From Rapana venosa (taxonomy: Eukaryota > Mollusca > Gastropoda > Neogastropoda > Muricidae), in NCBI GenBank assembly GCA_028751875.1, contig CM054167.1, positions 18,946,059 through 19,010,058 of the forward strand: 64,000 nt of DNA. The letters run 5' to 3'. The notes under the pieces were generated by a model. The model was not told the origin of the DNA. It did no database searches and saw nothing but the letters and a program-made list of their open reading frames with translations. Positions 21,921 to 32,649 of the stretch are shown here, piece after piece (the stretch's first letter is position 1; the number at the start of each line of letters is the position of its first letter). The translations under genes and the position numbers were made by a program.

Positions 21921-22197
21921 TTGGTAAGGATGGGCTGTTATACCATCACGAAAATGAGCGACGGGGGGGGGAAGGGGAGAAGAAGTCCATGTAGAGCGTG
22001 GTTGTGCTTTCAGCGACAGAGCCGCTGCTGACGGTGGACAAGGAAAACATGCGCGTGTCGCGCGCGCGGCCCCGTTGCTCGCCAAAGGAGAACTTAGGGA
22101 CGACTCAACATCAAGAGTGACCAGCTGTGGAGCGGGCTGTGTGGAGGAGCAACATACCTCAGGGTGAGCAGTTACTTCATCTATCTTTTTCATTTAT
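21921..22197. other. GC-rich spacer without recognised gene
   Basis: Contains a G run and a CGCG-rich segment (gcgcgtgtcgcgcgcgcgg). Open frames exist on both strands but none with splice context. Identical in the second copy (~38290-38565). Confidence 0.5.
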
Positions 22198-22502
22198 GTA
22201 TTTGAGAGGCACGTGGTCGAGTGGTATTTTAGGCGATCAACTCGTGATCAGAGGTCGCGGGTTCGATCCCGCTTGCTCGGTGTTGTTGTCCTTGGGAAAG
22301 ACACTTTACTCCTATTATCCTCTCTCCACCAGGTGTACAAGTGGGTACCAGCTCTGCTGGGGGGGGAAGTATCTGGCGAACAGAACTAGCGTCTGTCACA
22401 GGGGTGGTGAAAAATCCACAAGTTCGCTTCACGCTACAGATACGGGATAAGCTCCGGGCTCTATGGGCCTTCTGGCTCGAAAGAACATACTACTTTACTT
22501 TT
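22198..22502 (+). mobile_element. tRNA-derived SINE (R4)
   Basis: Head gaggcacgtggtcgagtgg with B box gcgggttcgatcccgc; a body with ccttgggaaagacac and accaggtgtacaagtggg; tail ttactttta/tttatttg. It is immediately followed by a SINE-5S in the same orientation. Duplicate at 38566-38870. Confidence 0.8.
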
Positions 22503-22795
22503 ATTTATTTGTGGGGAGGGATAGCTCAAGTGTCGAGACTCGATTTCCCCAGCCAAGTTAAAGCAGCGTCGAGTGTAGTTACAGTTGGATGGGTGATCTT
22601 TGCGCCGTGTCTTGGTTCAGTACAGTTCCCCCCACAGGTTCACCCCAGTGTAAATGGGAACCTGCCATCTTTCGGGTCAGGAAGGGTAAAGCAGCGAGGG
22701 AGGAGAGGAGATGGGCGTGCCGCCCTCAATATGCTGGCCTAGAAAGTGAGGTCTATGATGCCCGCTCCCATACGACCTTATAGGATATGGGACTC
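22503..22795 (+). mobile_element. SINE-5S (R3), plus strand
   Basis: Reads ggggagggatagctcaag, then agttaaagcagcgtcgag and cagttggatgggtgat, so both the tRNA-like and 5S-like parts are present though diverged. Duplicate at 38871-39163. Confidence 0.75.
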
Positions 22796-22804
22796 ACTTA
22801 ACCT

Positions 22805-23067
22805 TTCTTTTTACCTATACCACTTTAAGTCTCGGCAGATTTCGCTGCGTGATATTCGGGCTGTTTCTCTCCCCCGGGGAGAGAGCGCGGTTTTTTTGCC
22901 ACGGAAGAGCAGCGCCCCTTTTTTTTTTCTTTCTTTTTCCTCCATGTCTGCAGTTGTATTTGTTTCCCTATCAGAGTGGATTTTTTTTTCTACAGAATTT
23001 TGCCAGGGACAACTCTCTTGTGCCATGGGGTTCTTTGACGTGCACTAAATAGTCATGTGTACACACG

Positions 23068-23098
<31 letters not shown>

Positions 23099-23165
23099 TA
23101 GCGCCCAGACCACCACTCTTGATCTAATGGATTGGGGGGGAAGTTTCGGGTCCAAACGGGATGAG
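22805..23165 (-). mobile_element. R5 element, inverted relative to 21500
   Basis: Reverse complement of the 21640-21915 part: tctcggcagatttcgctgcg, gccagggacaactctc and gtctcatctgaaagac. Duplicate at 39175-39530. Confidence 0.75.
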
Positions 23166-23254
23166 GAGGAGGAGGCGTTGCTGTCATCACACAGCGCGCA
23201 CAAATCCAGCACAGTTTGGTCCAGGACCCAGTGCTAAAAGTAACGCGCCCCTCT

Positions 23255-23395
23255 CTTTTACCAAGTCAAGTCAAAAAACACTTTAATCATCCCGTGAAGG
23301 GCAATTGCAATACTGACAGGTGGGTTGTTACGCATCATAATCTCGAAAGACACACACTCAAGAAAAGCTACATTTCATATCGGTTAAAATGTGTG
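23255..23395 (+). repeat. R8 repeat, uninterrupted copy
   Basis: aaaaaacactttaatcatcc ... aaagacacacactc ... gctacatttcatatcgg. Reference for the split copy at 17203-17670. Duplicate at 39640-39775. Confidence 0.6.
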
Positions 23396-23454
23396 TGGTC
23401 AGTTTCTGCTATAATTATTCAGCTGGATGGGATAGGGATGGTAGGGCTAGAGGA

Positions 23455-24010
23455 GTGGATGGGAAAGTGGGAGGTGGTGATGGGGGGAGGGGGGTGGGAT
23501 TGTGGATGGTGGTGATGATAATGATGACAGTGGGGATCGGTGGAGAACAGAAGTACCTCGGGTGAGTAGGGTAGTGTTGGTGGTGGTGGTGGTGGTGGTG
23601 GTGGAACAGAACTACCCTCAGGGGCTGATAGGAGGGTTGTTGTTTGGTTGTGGGTTGGTGACTGGATGGGTGATGGTAGTGATGATGATGATGGGGGTGG
23701 TGGTGAAGATGGTAGTGGTGGTGTGGTGATGATTGTGGTTGGTGGTGGTGGTGATGATGATGGGGGTGGTGAATACGGTGGTGGTGGTGATGATGGTGGT
23801 AGTGGTGATGTTGGTGGTGGTGATGATGATGATGATTGTGGTGGTGATTATGATGATGATGGTAGTGTGGTGGTGATTATGATGATGATGGTAGTTGTAG
23901 TGGTGTGATGATGTGGTGGTGATGGTGGTGGTGATTACGATGTGATGGTAGTGGTGGTGGTGATTACGATGATGATGGTAGTGGTGGTGATGATGGTGGT
24001 GGTGGCATTG
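23455..24010. repeat. GGT/GAT-rich minisatellite
   Basis: About 550 bases of (TGG)n, (TGA)n and related units; duplicate at 39842-40390. Open frames rich in Gly/Asp or Val, and the His/Thr-rich minus frame, are repeat products. Confidence 0.9.
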
Positions 24011-24057
24011 GTGGTAAACCTCACTGATTACTTGTTAGGCAGATGAACGGCTAAACC

Positions 24058-24352
24058 ATCCTGCCAATAAGCACTCGACTGCTTTTTTAATCCAGTTCCC
24101 GTGTGAAGGCAGTATGGTAAATTTTGCATCCATTCCTCCCAGCACACAATGGCCTACTTCCCATAGTGGATCAGGTTCTAACATAGTGGCGCAAGATGTT
24201 TACACGGGACCTTGGTTATTAGTCTCTCCGAAGGACTTTAGGGGTTAGTGATGCCAATTCCTGAGGAAAAATCGCCAGACAAGATTCAAACCTGGATCAG
24301 CAGATCATGAGCGCAATGCACATCACTCTAACCACCAGGCTATCCTGTCCCC
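24058..24352 (-). mobile_element. SINE-2 copy
   Basis: Full set of landmarks from ccagttcccgtgtgaa to the reverse tRNA head (gattcaaacctggatcagc). The second copy at 40440-40735 has fewer indels. Confidence 0.8.
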
Positions 24353-24390
24353 CCCTCTTTTGATAACTGCTAACATTCTTGCTGTGTTAG

Positions 24391-24473
24391 TTCAGCTTCA
24401 GCAGCAGATGTTGCGGCATAACGAAAATGATGGAATAGCCTGGAAAAAGTCTGACGATAACAATGACCATTGA
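24391..24473 (+). pseudogene. Terminal exon E-a, copy 1, frameshifted
   Basis: Matches 40774-40857 but has lost bases at the acceptor (tgtgttag-ttcag) and carries indels at cgaaaatgatgg and atagcctgg that break the frame. The second copy is intact, so these may be uncorrected read errors. Confidence 0.6.
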
Positions 24474-25019
24474 AAAGAAAGCTGAACTCTTTACACGAGG
24501 TAATGAAAACATTATAGGGTGATCAGAGTGTGAGTCTTGTGTGTGTTTGTGGTTGTGGTGTGTGTGTGTGTTTTGTGTGTGTGTGTGTTGTGCGGTTTTT
24601 TTGGTGTGTGTTGTGTGTAATGTGTGTGTGTGTTTAATTGTTCAGTCAGTTTGTTTTTATATTCTGTGTTTTCTATCACATACTTTCTTCATTTGATATT
24701 TTATGCTCTTGCGGTATTAAGTATTCAGGGTTTTAGAGGCCTGGAACTTGGAAAAGGATAAGGTTATGCCAAGTATTATTGTTGTTGTAGATTTTGGGTT
24801 TCATAACCACCACCATCTCATTCATTTTTACTAGTTCGGTATTTTTACTATCATTATCGTTTATTAATACAGCTTGTTCTATGTGCACTTAAGATGAAAG
24901 TTTACTGTATATGAAAAGGATTTTCCATGTAAAATCTTGGGTGATTCTTTAATTCAGTTAAAACGACAGTAATGTCTGAGTGTTTAAGTGTATTTTTCAT
25001 ACTGACAAGCTGACAGTCA
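24474..25019. other. GT tract and AT-rich DNA, no gene
   Basis: GT-rich run at ~24536-24640, then unremarkable AT-rich sequence. If E-a is a last exon this is its 3' UTR and beyond. Confidence 0.5.
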
Positions 25020-25320
25020 TGGTGTGAACATAATTTCATTTCTATCTGTCCCTCTCATTATTTCTGCTTGTTCCTTTGTCTTCCTGTCACACCTCCTTCT
25101 TGTTTCTGTTTTCTTCCTTCTTGGTCCATTCTCCATGCTTTTTTCCAGGACAGATGTAAGTGATAACATTCTCTATTTTCTTTTTTCATTTTGCTGAAGT
25201 CGGATACGCTAGCATGACTTTTGTTTCAGGCGTTAACCGGCAGTGCAGCGGCATTTGCACTCATAGGACAGACAACAGATTGTTGGCTGTCTGAGCGTTT
25301 GAAGGAAGAAGAAGTATTCA
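25020..25320 (-). mobile_element. R6 element
   Basis: Reverse orientation: ccttcttggtccattctcc, gtcggatacgctagcatga, ggacagacaacagattg, ctgagcgtttgaaggaagaag. A ttttttccag...gtaag pattern here is part of the repeat. Duplicate at ~41400-41690. Confidence 0.6.
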
Positions 25321-25364
25321 GCAGTAGTTGTCTGAGCATTAGCGAGCAACACAGCAAATGTGGT

Positions 25365-25735
25365 TTATTTATTCATTCTTTTTATTTCAAGGGTTAATAG
25401 AATAAGCACTCATGTTCTTTTTTTTTTTTTACATCCAGTCCTCATGTCAATGCAGTTTTGTAAATGTTGTCATCTGTTCCCACCAGAATTTTTAATGGCC
25501 TTTCTTCTGAAAAGAGATACAGGTTTTAACATGGGGCGCAAGATTTCTGCGCTGCGTTCACACACAGCAACATAGTGCTCAGGTCTATCTTCATCCAAAG
25601 GACTTTTAGGGGGTGTGTTGTTAAACACTGATGGTAACTCCAGAGGAAAAAAACAATCCCCTGTAAAGGATTCAGACCCTGATCAGCAGATCACAAGCGC
25701 GATGGACATCGCTCTAACAAGCCAGACCATTTATA
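25365..25735 (-). mobile_element. SINE-2 copy
   Basis: From ttatttcaagggttaatag to the reverse tRNA-like head near ctctaacaagccagacc. Identical to 41733-42103. Confidence 0.8.
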
Positions 25736-25924
25736 CGTGGCGTTGCGGTTCTAAAGGTGTGAACATGTTTCCTGTCTCCAGAAATGTGTTTGTGATGATG
25801 ATTCAGCTGATTTTCTTTTTCTACTTTTGGTGTTTGTTGTTTGTATGTTAAGCGTCTGTTCAATTCTGTTGTTCAGACCCTACGAGACATTGCAATGTCT
25901 AGGTCACACTCCCCTGTTGTATAT

Positions 25925-26220
25925 GTATAAAGTTTTTTTATTTATTTTATTCTTTTATGTCGAGGATAATTTTAATTTATTATTTATTTATTTATTCTTT
26001 TATATCGAGGATAATGGAATAAGCTTTCATGTGCTTTTTTTTATACAGCCAGTCCCCGTGTGCCTGCAGTTTTGTAAATGTTGTCATCTGTTCCCACTGA
26101 CACACAATGGCCTACTCTTTCGAAAAGCGGAACAGGATTTAACGTGTGCGCAAGATATTCTGCGTGTGTTTGCACATGGAGCCTTGGTTTATAGTCTCAT
26201 CCGAAGTAGGCTTGCGAGTG
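25925..26220 (-). mobile_element. SINE-2 copy with a repeated tail
   Basis: The tail motif ttcttttat-tcgaggataat occurs twice (25950 and 25995), then the body to ~26215; the head is missing. Duplicate at 42300-42580. Confidence 0.7.
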
Positions 26221-26510
26221 TGGAGTATTGTGCTGTATTGTATCATGCTGTGTTGGTGTATTTTGTTGTGTCATAGCTGTGGTGTTGTTGTGAGCGGGAT
26301 TGGAGAGGTGGGTGTACCAATTTTGTTGATTTGTTTTTTATGTTTGTTTGTTTTGGTTGTTGTTGTTGTTGTTTTTTTTGGTTTTATTCGGTGTTGTTGT
26401 TTTTGGTTGGTTCTTGTGTTGGGGGTTTTTTTTGTTTACATTTTTAGTGGGGAAGGTTTCGTCCCTCCTTTCTAATAAACATTCTGTTATGCTGTTCCCA
26501 TGTCGCTTCA
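26221..26510. other. T/G-rich low-complexity DNA
   Basis: Alternating gtt and ttgg runs; hydrophobic open frames are a compositional effect. Confidence 0.6.
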
Positions 26511-26514
26511 TTCT

Positions 26515-27400
26515 TTAGAAGGAGGTGGCGGATGGTTAAGACGTTGGTCTGCCAACAAGTAAACCGTGAGGTTCTGGGTTTGGTTTCCCAGCCTCGCCCT
26601 TTCTTCCAGTTTGACAAAATTCAACCTGAATGGTTGCAGCCTACAGGAACACCTGAATAAGGCCTCAAAACATACGGCTGGAATCAGTGCAGAGAAGACC
26701 AAACTGATGACTAATAAACACAACGGCATTAGCACTGATATCAGGGGTTAATGACCAGAAGCGGAAAACAGTTCCAAAGCATCAAGTACCTGGAGCCATT
26801 GTATCAGACAGGGATCCAAGCCAGCAGAAGTAGTATGCAGGACTGCACAGACAAGAACCAGCACTGTCAAAACTAAACACCTCTGGATGAGAGAAAATAT
26901 CTCACTTATCTCCAAGATCAGGATAATGCGCTCCCTTGTCATCTCCATATTTCTGTTTATGCCTGTGAATCATGACTGACTGCAGATTTGGATGAGAAGA
27001 GTAGGCTGTGGAGATGAGATGCTTTCGGAGACTCCTTGGATCTCTACAAAGACCAACATAAGCAACGAAAGGTGCATAACAGAATCCAGAAAACCATTGG
27101 ACCCTATGAGAACCTCTAACTGGATCGTGAACAGTGTGTAAACTTAAAATGGTATGGGCATCATGTCACAAAAAAAAAAATAAGATCCAAAGGATTGCAA
27201 AGACAGTTTTACAAGGCATGTCCAAGGAGGAAGAAGAAGAGGCAGACCAGAAGAGCTGGGAGGTAACATCAGCGAATGGACAGGCCTAGAACTCTCTACA
27301 AAACCATGAGAAAGGCAGAACAGAGAGAGGAATGGATGGGAATGGTTGTGAGTCTTTGAGGGGTGCCCCCAACGGTCGTCAGACTAGGGACAGATAGATA
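26515..27400 (+). mobile_element. tRNA-like head followed by LINE reverse transcriptase 3' region
   Basis: 26517-26590 is tRNA-like (ggcggatggttaagacg, then gaggttctgggtttgg). From ~26640 the LINE family of 12485-14960 follows, with GISAEKTKLMTNKHNGISTD near 26680. The C-terminal part is present in shifting frames, with the 3' end near 27375 and a tail of GATA repeats. Heavily frameshifted. Copy at 42880-43765 is identical. Confidence 0.75.
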
Positions 27401-27414
27401 GATAGATGGTTTAG

Positions 27415-27658
27415 ATAGAATGTCAAAGTCCTTCGGATGAGACTATAAACCGAGGCCGTGTATGCGAACGGGCATGCAGAACATCTGTGACACGATTAAA
27501 TCTTTTTTCTGTTCCGCTTTTTGAAAGGGTAGGCCTTGGGTGCCTGGTGGGTACAGATGACAAAATTTTCAAAAACGCGATACACCGCGGGGGACTGGAT
27601 GTAAAAAAAGCACATGAGTGCTTTATTCCATTATCCTTGATATAAAAAAAAATATGTA
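27415..27658 (+). mobile_element. SINE-2 fragment, plus orientation, headless
   Basis: gtccttcggatgagactata ... gactggatgtaaaaaaagc ... ttattccattatccttgat: the reverse of most other copies here. Duplicate at 43780-44023. Confidence 0.75.
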
Positions 27659-27937
27659 AAAATCATGTCATCTGAGCCGCTTGATTTTTTGCTTTCAAGA
27701 TTCAGACTATATAAACTCCATAACATTATAATTATTATTATTATTCTTTGTCTCTCCACCTCCCACCTATACCCAAGGCTTGCCGTGTCCTATCAGAGGG
27801 TCAGAAATTCACAAGAAGCTGATTCAGGTTACGACGCTATGAGGCCACCAGCCAGAAAGGCCCTGCACTGCTGCTGGGTTATTTTGTGACGTTCAAGGGG
27901 GTTGTCTGTCTGATCCGCAATTCTTTTGTTTTTCCAG

Positions 27938-28048
27938 GGGTCGCAAGAGGTCAACCTAGTCCAGGCAAGAGTTACCTGTCTCGAGGAGGTTCAAGGTCGC
28001 GGTCTTTTGAACGGATGGGCAGCCCCATAATCCCAGAGCGAGACTGCT
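27938..28048 (+). CDS. Candidate internal exon E-b, unidentified gene
   Basis: Strong acceptor (ttcttttgtttttccag) and consensus donor (gct|gtaagt). 111 bases, beginning with two bases of a split codon and ending with one. Only one frame is open: VARGQPSPGKSYLSRGGSRS, then RSFERMGSPIIPERDC. The Ser/Arg/Gly/Pro-rich peptide looks like a disordered, phosphorylatable segment; I do not recognise the protein. Exact copy at 44303-44413. It is not phase-compatible with direct joining to exon E-c, so at least one further exon or another gene is needed. Confidence 0.6.
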
Positions 28049-28427
28049 GTAAGTCTGTGCTGTAGCCATTCAACGCAAGAACACACGAGTCCTTGAGGTC
28101 TAAAAGTGTGTGCGTATGTGTCTGTGATACTGCATTTGTATCAGTGCTAGAATAGCGCTTTTAGTTTAAAAGTGTTCTCTATGTGTTGTTGATATTCATT
28201 TGTTATCTGTGTTAAAATAACTATAAAGATATGTAGTGGTTGTTGTATTAAATTTGTTTATCAGTGCTAAAATAATATAAAAAGCTCTCTCTGTGTGTTG
28301 ATGGTATTTAAAATTTGTTTATCAGTGCTTAAAAATAATATAAACGATCTCTTTTGGTGTCGATATTATTAAATTTATTGTTCTATACTTCCTTATTTGC
28401 GAAGGTTTGTTTAGTACATTGATATCA
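28049..28427. other. Intron-like AT-rich DNA with a loose ~70-base tandem
   Basis: tttgtttatcagtgcta-aaataatataaa recurs with variation at ~28140, 28200, 28255 and 28315. No exon. Confidence 0.5.
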
Positions 28428-28820
28428 GGGGTGGGGGGTTAGTTTTGTGGTTGGAAGGTTGAGCTTGTGATCTGAGGACCCAGATTTAAACCACCACTGA
28501 GGCACCTCCTGAGTTTACTCTGTACAACTCTTGAACCAACTCCACCCTAGTGAAAACCCTTTGAATGAGACCATAAAATGAGGTCCCGTGTGTGAAACAC
28601 AGATGAATATCTTGCACACGTGTTAAAACCTTGTTGTGTCTTTTGGAAGAGTATGTCATTGCAATGCCATTATGAATGGATGTTAAAATTTTTTAAATGC
28701 AAGGTCAGGTGGTGGTTATTGACATCATCCCCGAGTTAGAATGCAGGCACATTATTGGTGAGCAAAACTGGTCACATACGCATAATCTTACCATTGGTGA
28801 GTCTCCAAACTTTAGCTGAG
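28428..28820 (+). mobile_element. R7 element (A2 copy)
   Basis: Cleaner copy of 416-835; identical to 44795-45185 except near the right end. Confidence 0.55.
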
Positions 28821-28886
28821 GAACAGGGAGAAAAACATTGATAATTTGCTGTCCAATAGATGAAAGATTGACACGTTGTGTGTCTG

Positions 28887-29037
28887 CAGATTTGTGAAAC
28901 ATGATGTCTTGGTGTTGATATTTTGTGTGTTGTGTGTTTGCAGATTTGTGAAACATGATGTCTTGGTGTTGATATGTTGTGTGTCTGCAGATTTGTGAAA
29001 CATGATGCCTTGGTGTTGATATTTTGTGTGTTTGCAG
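28887..29037 (+). repeat. Minisatellite made of 3' splice sites, before exon E-c
   Basis: Three ~47-55-base units: atttgtgaaacatgatg / tcttggtgttgatatt / ttgtgtgtttgcag. Each ends in a GT-rich tract plus tctgcag or tttgcag, and each begins like the exon that follows (exon: atttgtgaaagaggacgcct). The array thus repeats the acceptor plus the exon's first ~30 bases. It lies directly against the real exon. Confidence 0.8.
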
Positions 29038-29164
29038 ATTTGTGAAAGAGGACGCCTCGGTGTCGGTGGAAATACAGCCAAAGAGATTTCAGCAACAGTA
29101 TTTGGTTGGTAGTCAGCCAGTAGAGTACAGAAGGAAAACATCGGACAAACTAGAACATTCATAG
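29038..29164 (+). CDS. Candidate terminal exon E-c, unidentified gene
   Basis: After ttgtgtgtttgcag the reading is FVKEDASVSVEIQPKRFQQQ then YLVGSQPVEYRRKTSDKLEHS and TAG (one base of a split codon comes first). The hydrophilic C-terminal peptide and intact frame beside a plausible acceptor support coding. Copies: 1061 (frameshifted) and 45400 (indels in its first half, second half identical). No family recognised. Alternatively the open frame is chance (42 codons). Confidence 0.55.
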
Positions 29165-31368
29165 ACTCCTCATTCAAATGCCTTGGAGAAAATCCAAGAG
29201 AAAAAACAACAGACATTAGTTAGTAGTTCAGTATTTGACGATGATAAGAACCTGACATTCATAGTTGTAGATTACTTGTGATGATTATATCCGTGCAGTG
29301 TGTTTTGTATTATAATACGAAATTTTTTTCTGATGAATTTTGTTTTCTGTCAAACTGTTGTTACAGATATAGGTTTGTTTGCTTTTTCTACGGGTGTAGA
29401 TGTCGCATTCTCGTAGAGAAATGATTGACCTATTTGGACAACAGTTGCATGGTTATGGTGTGTTAAACTTCCCCGCCCCCCGTGTTATTTTACAGGACAA
29501 TAAATTGGGGATGATGTTGGGGTTATTGGCTAAAAATTTGTTGAAGATGCAATGTTCCTCTTTGAGGCAGCCGTATTCATCTTCAAATTGAGGACAATTC
29601 ATTTTCACATGTTGTTCATTTTTGCTTATAAAAGCGGTAAAAAAACTATTCTTTGAAAAATGATTTTTTTTTTTTCAAGTGGTAAATGAAAAAAAAAGTA
29701 AGTGGAACGTAAAAAATAGGCTAAGTATTTTGTAAGTAAAAGAATTTGGCTTCAAGGTTCTACATGAGTTTTAGATTTTTTTTCTCTGCCTGCGAATACT
29801 GTAAGATTCTTTCTGTAGTTCATTGTATGAAACACACAGTCTTGTGGTGTTTAATTCTTTGTGAAGGTGAAGAAACGTTAAGGAGGTCTGTGATTTCGGA
29901 GGATGACAGAGTTATTTCGTTATCTTTGCACAGCCATTTTCATGGGACAGCAGTTTTTGTTCAAGAGCAAGTGCAGATCACTGTGTAGGCTTTACACTTG
30001 CAAAAATTTGTCAAGTAAAAAAACAAGACTCTGCGCATTGTGATTGGGGGGAAATTTTACTTGAAAGACTTTCAACTTCGCACTTGTGATTCCCGTCCAA
30101 CTATCTTATCGGTGATATGTGCTCGTCTTTATTAAACTAGGATGCACGTTTGAAAAGATACCAGATCTGTGATATTTCCGTCTACAATTTCAATACTGAT
30201 CATTCATTATACCACAAAGATTAACTCTATTTATCCTCATAATATATATTTATATAGAGACTTTTGTTGGCCATAGTAACGTGAGAAATTTTTCTTCAGT
30301 TTTTGTGATACAGTCCTTATCTCAAATGTTTATATTAAAACATCATTCTGTTGATTGTTCCATATAAGAGTAGTAGTTGTGTCACATAGATTTCAGTTGA
30401 AAGATTAATTTCTGCATTTTTCCAAAAGAGGAATGAAGATGTTTCTGGTGATTATATGTTGGGTCAGGAATCGGTCAAAGTAACAAAAGAGCTGGAGTTG
30501 GTGGTGTATATTAGAGTTATAGGGTCACTTTTGTTCTCTTGGGATTGATTTCTGATCAGGCAGTTACATTACTTGACGACATCTCTGATATGATAGTGTG
30601 CGATATGAATGAATGGATGCACCGTTGATCTGTGACGGTGATGAAAATGTGTTTGCACATGTGAAATTGTAAGTTGTTTGTATTCAGTGACTTTTGTTGT
30701 TTGTGTTCAGTGACTTTATGACTGCATTTTTTAGTATTTGTTTTTAGTTGTTAAGTTTTCAAGTGTGACTAGTAGTGATTTTTTAATCATCGCATCACGT
30801 TTTCTGTCTCGTTCTTCCGTCCGGACTAAAATGCCAAAATCGTCGTTGCGAATTAAGTGACGCTTTTTATTGCTGATTAAATGTTGTATGTTTATGTTTT
30901 TGTTATTTTTTATTCTATTTCAATTTTCCAACATAAATTAAACATTGTTTTCATTGAATGTTGTGATTTTATGATATAGAATACTTTATGTACTTATACC
31001 CTTGTTTTCTCTGTACCTCCTTCTGTTGCTTTTTTTTAATCCATAGGAGAAGATATTGAATGATGGATTGATTAAATTGTAGAATAAAGCAGCGACTGGT
31101 TTCATTTTGTGTATAGTTCTTGCATAGTATTTGTGTGTCTGTGTGTATTTGTTTGTAAGTATGTGTATATACATTTGAGGTGCTGGTGATAATTTGCGAT
31201 ACATGTACTTCGTTGTTTTTATTAAGAGGAAAATGGTGCTGATTGATCTTGTGTTAAAACGTTTATGTGTGTTTGTTTAAAAAGTCTAGATAAAGTATTC
31301 AAAACAAAATTTTGCGCTGTTCTCAACAGATCTGTCCTGAAATCCTTTCTCCTTTTTTTTTTCTTTTT
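29165..31368. other. AT-rich non-coding stretch (A2)
   Basis: Probable 3' UTR and intergenic DNA; homologous to 1190-3365. No further exon, RNA gene or transposon recognised. Confidence 0.5.
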
Positions 31369-31369
31369 T

Positions 31370-31467
31370 AAAATTTTGTTTCAAGGATAATGAAATAAGC
31401 TTTTGTGTGGTTTTTTATTTTATATCCAGTTCCCATGTGTATGCAGTTTTGTAAATTTTATCATCCA
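31370..31467 (-). mobile_element. SINE-2, 3' part (interrupted)
   Basis: tttcaaggataatgaaataag ... ttgtaaattttatcatcca; resumes at 32395. Confidence 0.75.
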
Positions 31468-32394
31468 AACCAGCCGCCATGGCGCAGTGGTTAGCGCCTT
31501 GGGTTACGGACTGGAAGGTGGCGGGTTCGAATCCCATAAGAGTCATAGGGATTTTTCGGACTCCGGCCGGCTCCTACCCAGAGTGAGTGTGCTGTGGGCT
31601 CAGTGGGAAGACTGGGACCACACAGTCGAGCTTCATCCACTTAACGGATGCGAGTTTGAGAGTGTTGCTCAAATTACCTGACCAACACTGCAAGTGTCTG
31701 TATCTCTCGGGCCCGGTTGACGCCGGGGTATATTATGATAGTAAGCTTAGAGTAACAACTCTGTCAAGTTAGTCTCAATAGATATGCACTCACTGCTGCT
31801 AATTAGACATCCTCATTGTCATTGATCATCATGCAATTAAAAAAAAATAAATTGCCCTTATTATTCGGTTGGTCCCAGTTTCTTGGTCTCATGGTGACCT
31901 CAGATTCGTTTGCCAACACTTCTGTGCTGTGGTGAGTTTGTGTCAAAGCCTTTGGGGTTGGAGGTTCGCGGGGGACGGTGTTGGAGGGACGTTGTGGTGG
32001 TTGCCACTCGGGTGGGCAACTCACTCAGTTCTGGCTCCGCGAATTGAGCTAATTACTGTTCGTTAGTAGGGGGCTTAGTAGGTGGTGTCCTGCATATGTT
32101 AGCTCAGAACAGGCACACTGAACACCGCCAAAGTGACCCAGGCAGCAGGCTTGGCAGGGCCCCTCTGGCTGGTGCCGCGGCGGCCTGATAGTGATGGCTC
32201 CCTGTTGGCCTCCGACCCTGGGGAGTGAGACATAACGATCTAGGGTATGGCTGTGGAAGGGAGTTTGAAATGGCGGCGTGGGTACAAGCAGGAAAATACA
32301 GGGACAGAACAAAAAAAAAACAGGACAGACCCAGAAATCCAAACATGGGACGTCACAGAAGTTGAGGCAGCAAAAAAAAAAAAAAAAAAAAAAA
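31468..32394 (+). mobile_element. Long tRNA-headed SINE-like element (R1), A2 copy
   Basis: Head aaccagccgccatggcgcag / tggttagcgccttggg with B box ggcgggttcgaatccc. Body landmarks in order: tcatagggatttttcgg, gtgggctcagtgggaag, gttgacgccggggtat, tggtctcatggtgacctc, ggttggaggttcgcgggg, gtgagacataacg, gaggcagc plus poly-A. Target-site duplication TTTATCATCCA at 31457-31467 and 32395-32405. 927 bases; a short extra piece near 32293-32340 (aaaaaacaggacagacccag) is not in other copies. Confidence 0.85.
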
Positions 32395-32645
32395 TTTATC
32401 ATCCATTCCCTCCGGCACACAGTGGCTTTCTCTGATGATAATCAACAGGTTTTAACATGTGTGCAAGATGTTCTGCATTCATTTGCACACGGGACCTCGG
32501 TTTATAGTTTCATATGAAGGACTTTTGGGAGGAGTAGAGAGTTGGCACTGATGTTAACTCCAGGGGAAAATATCCCCTTGAATGGGATTCAAACCTGGTT
32601 CAGCAGAACACGAGCGCAATGCTCTAACCACCATGCTGTCCTGTC
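32395..32645 (-). mobile_element. SINE-2, 5' part with tRNA-like head
   Basis: Continuation of 31370-31467. On minus the head reads tggtggttagagcattgcgc with B box caggtttgaatccc. Confidence 0.8.
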
Positions 32646-32649
32646 TCAT

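Noticed and set aside
22203..22275. tRNA gene on plus (also similar segments at 26517, 31475, 34993)
   Set aside because: Each has A and B boxes but is followed by a shared SINE body and lacks a clean cloverleaf, so they are SINE heads.
23648..23908. Gly/Asp-rich frame
   Set aside because: GGT/GAT minisatellite.
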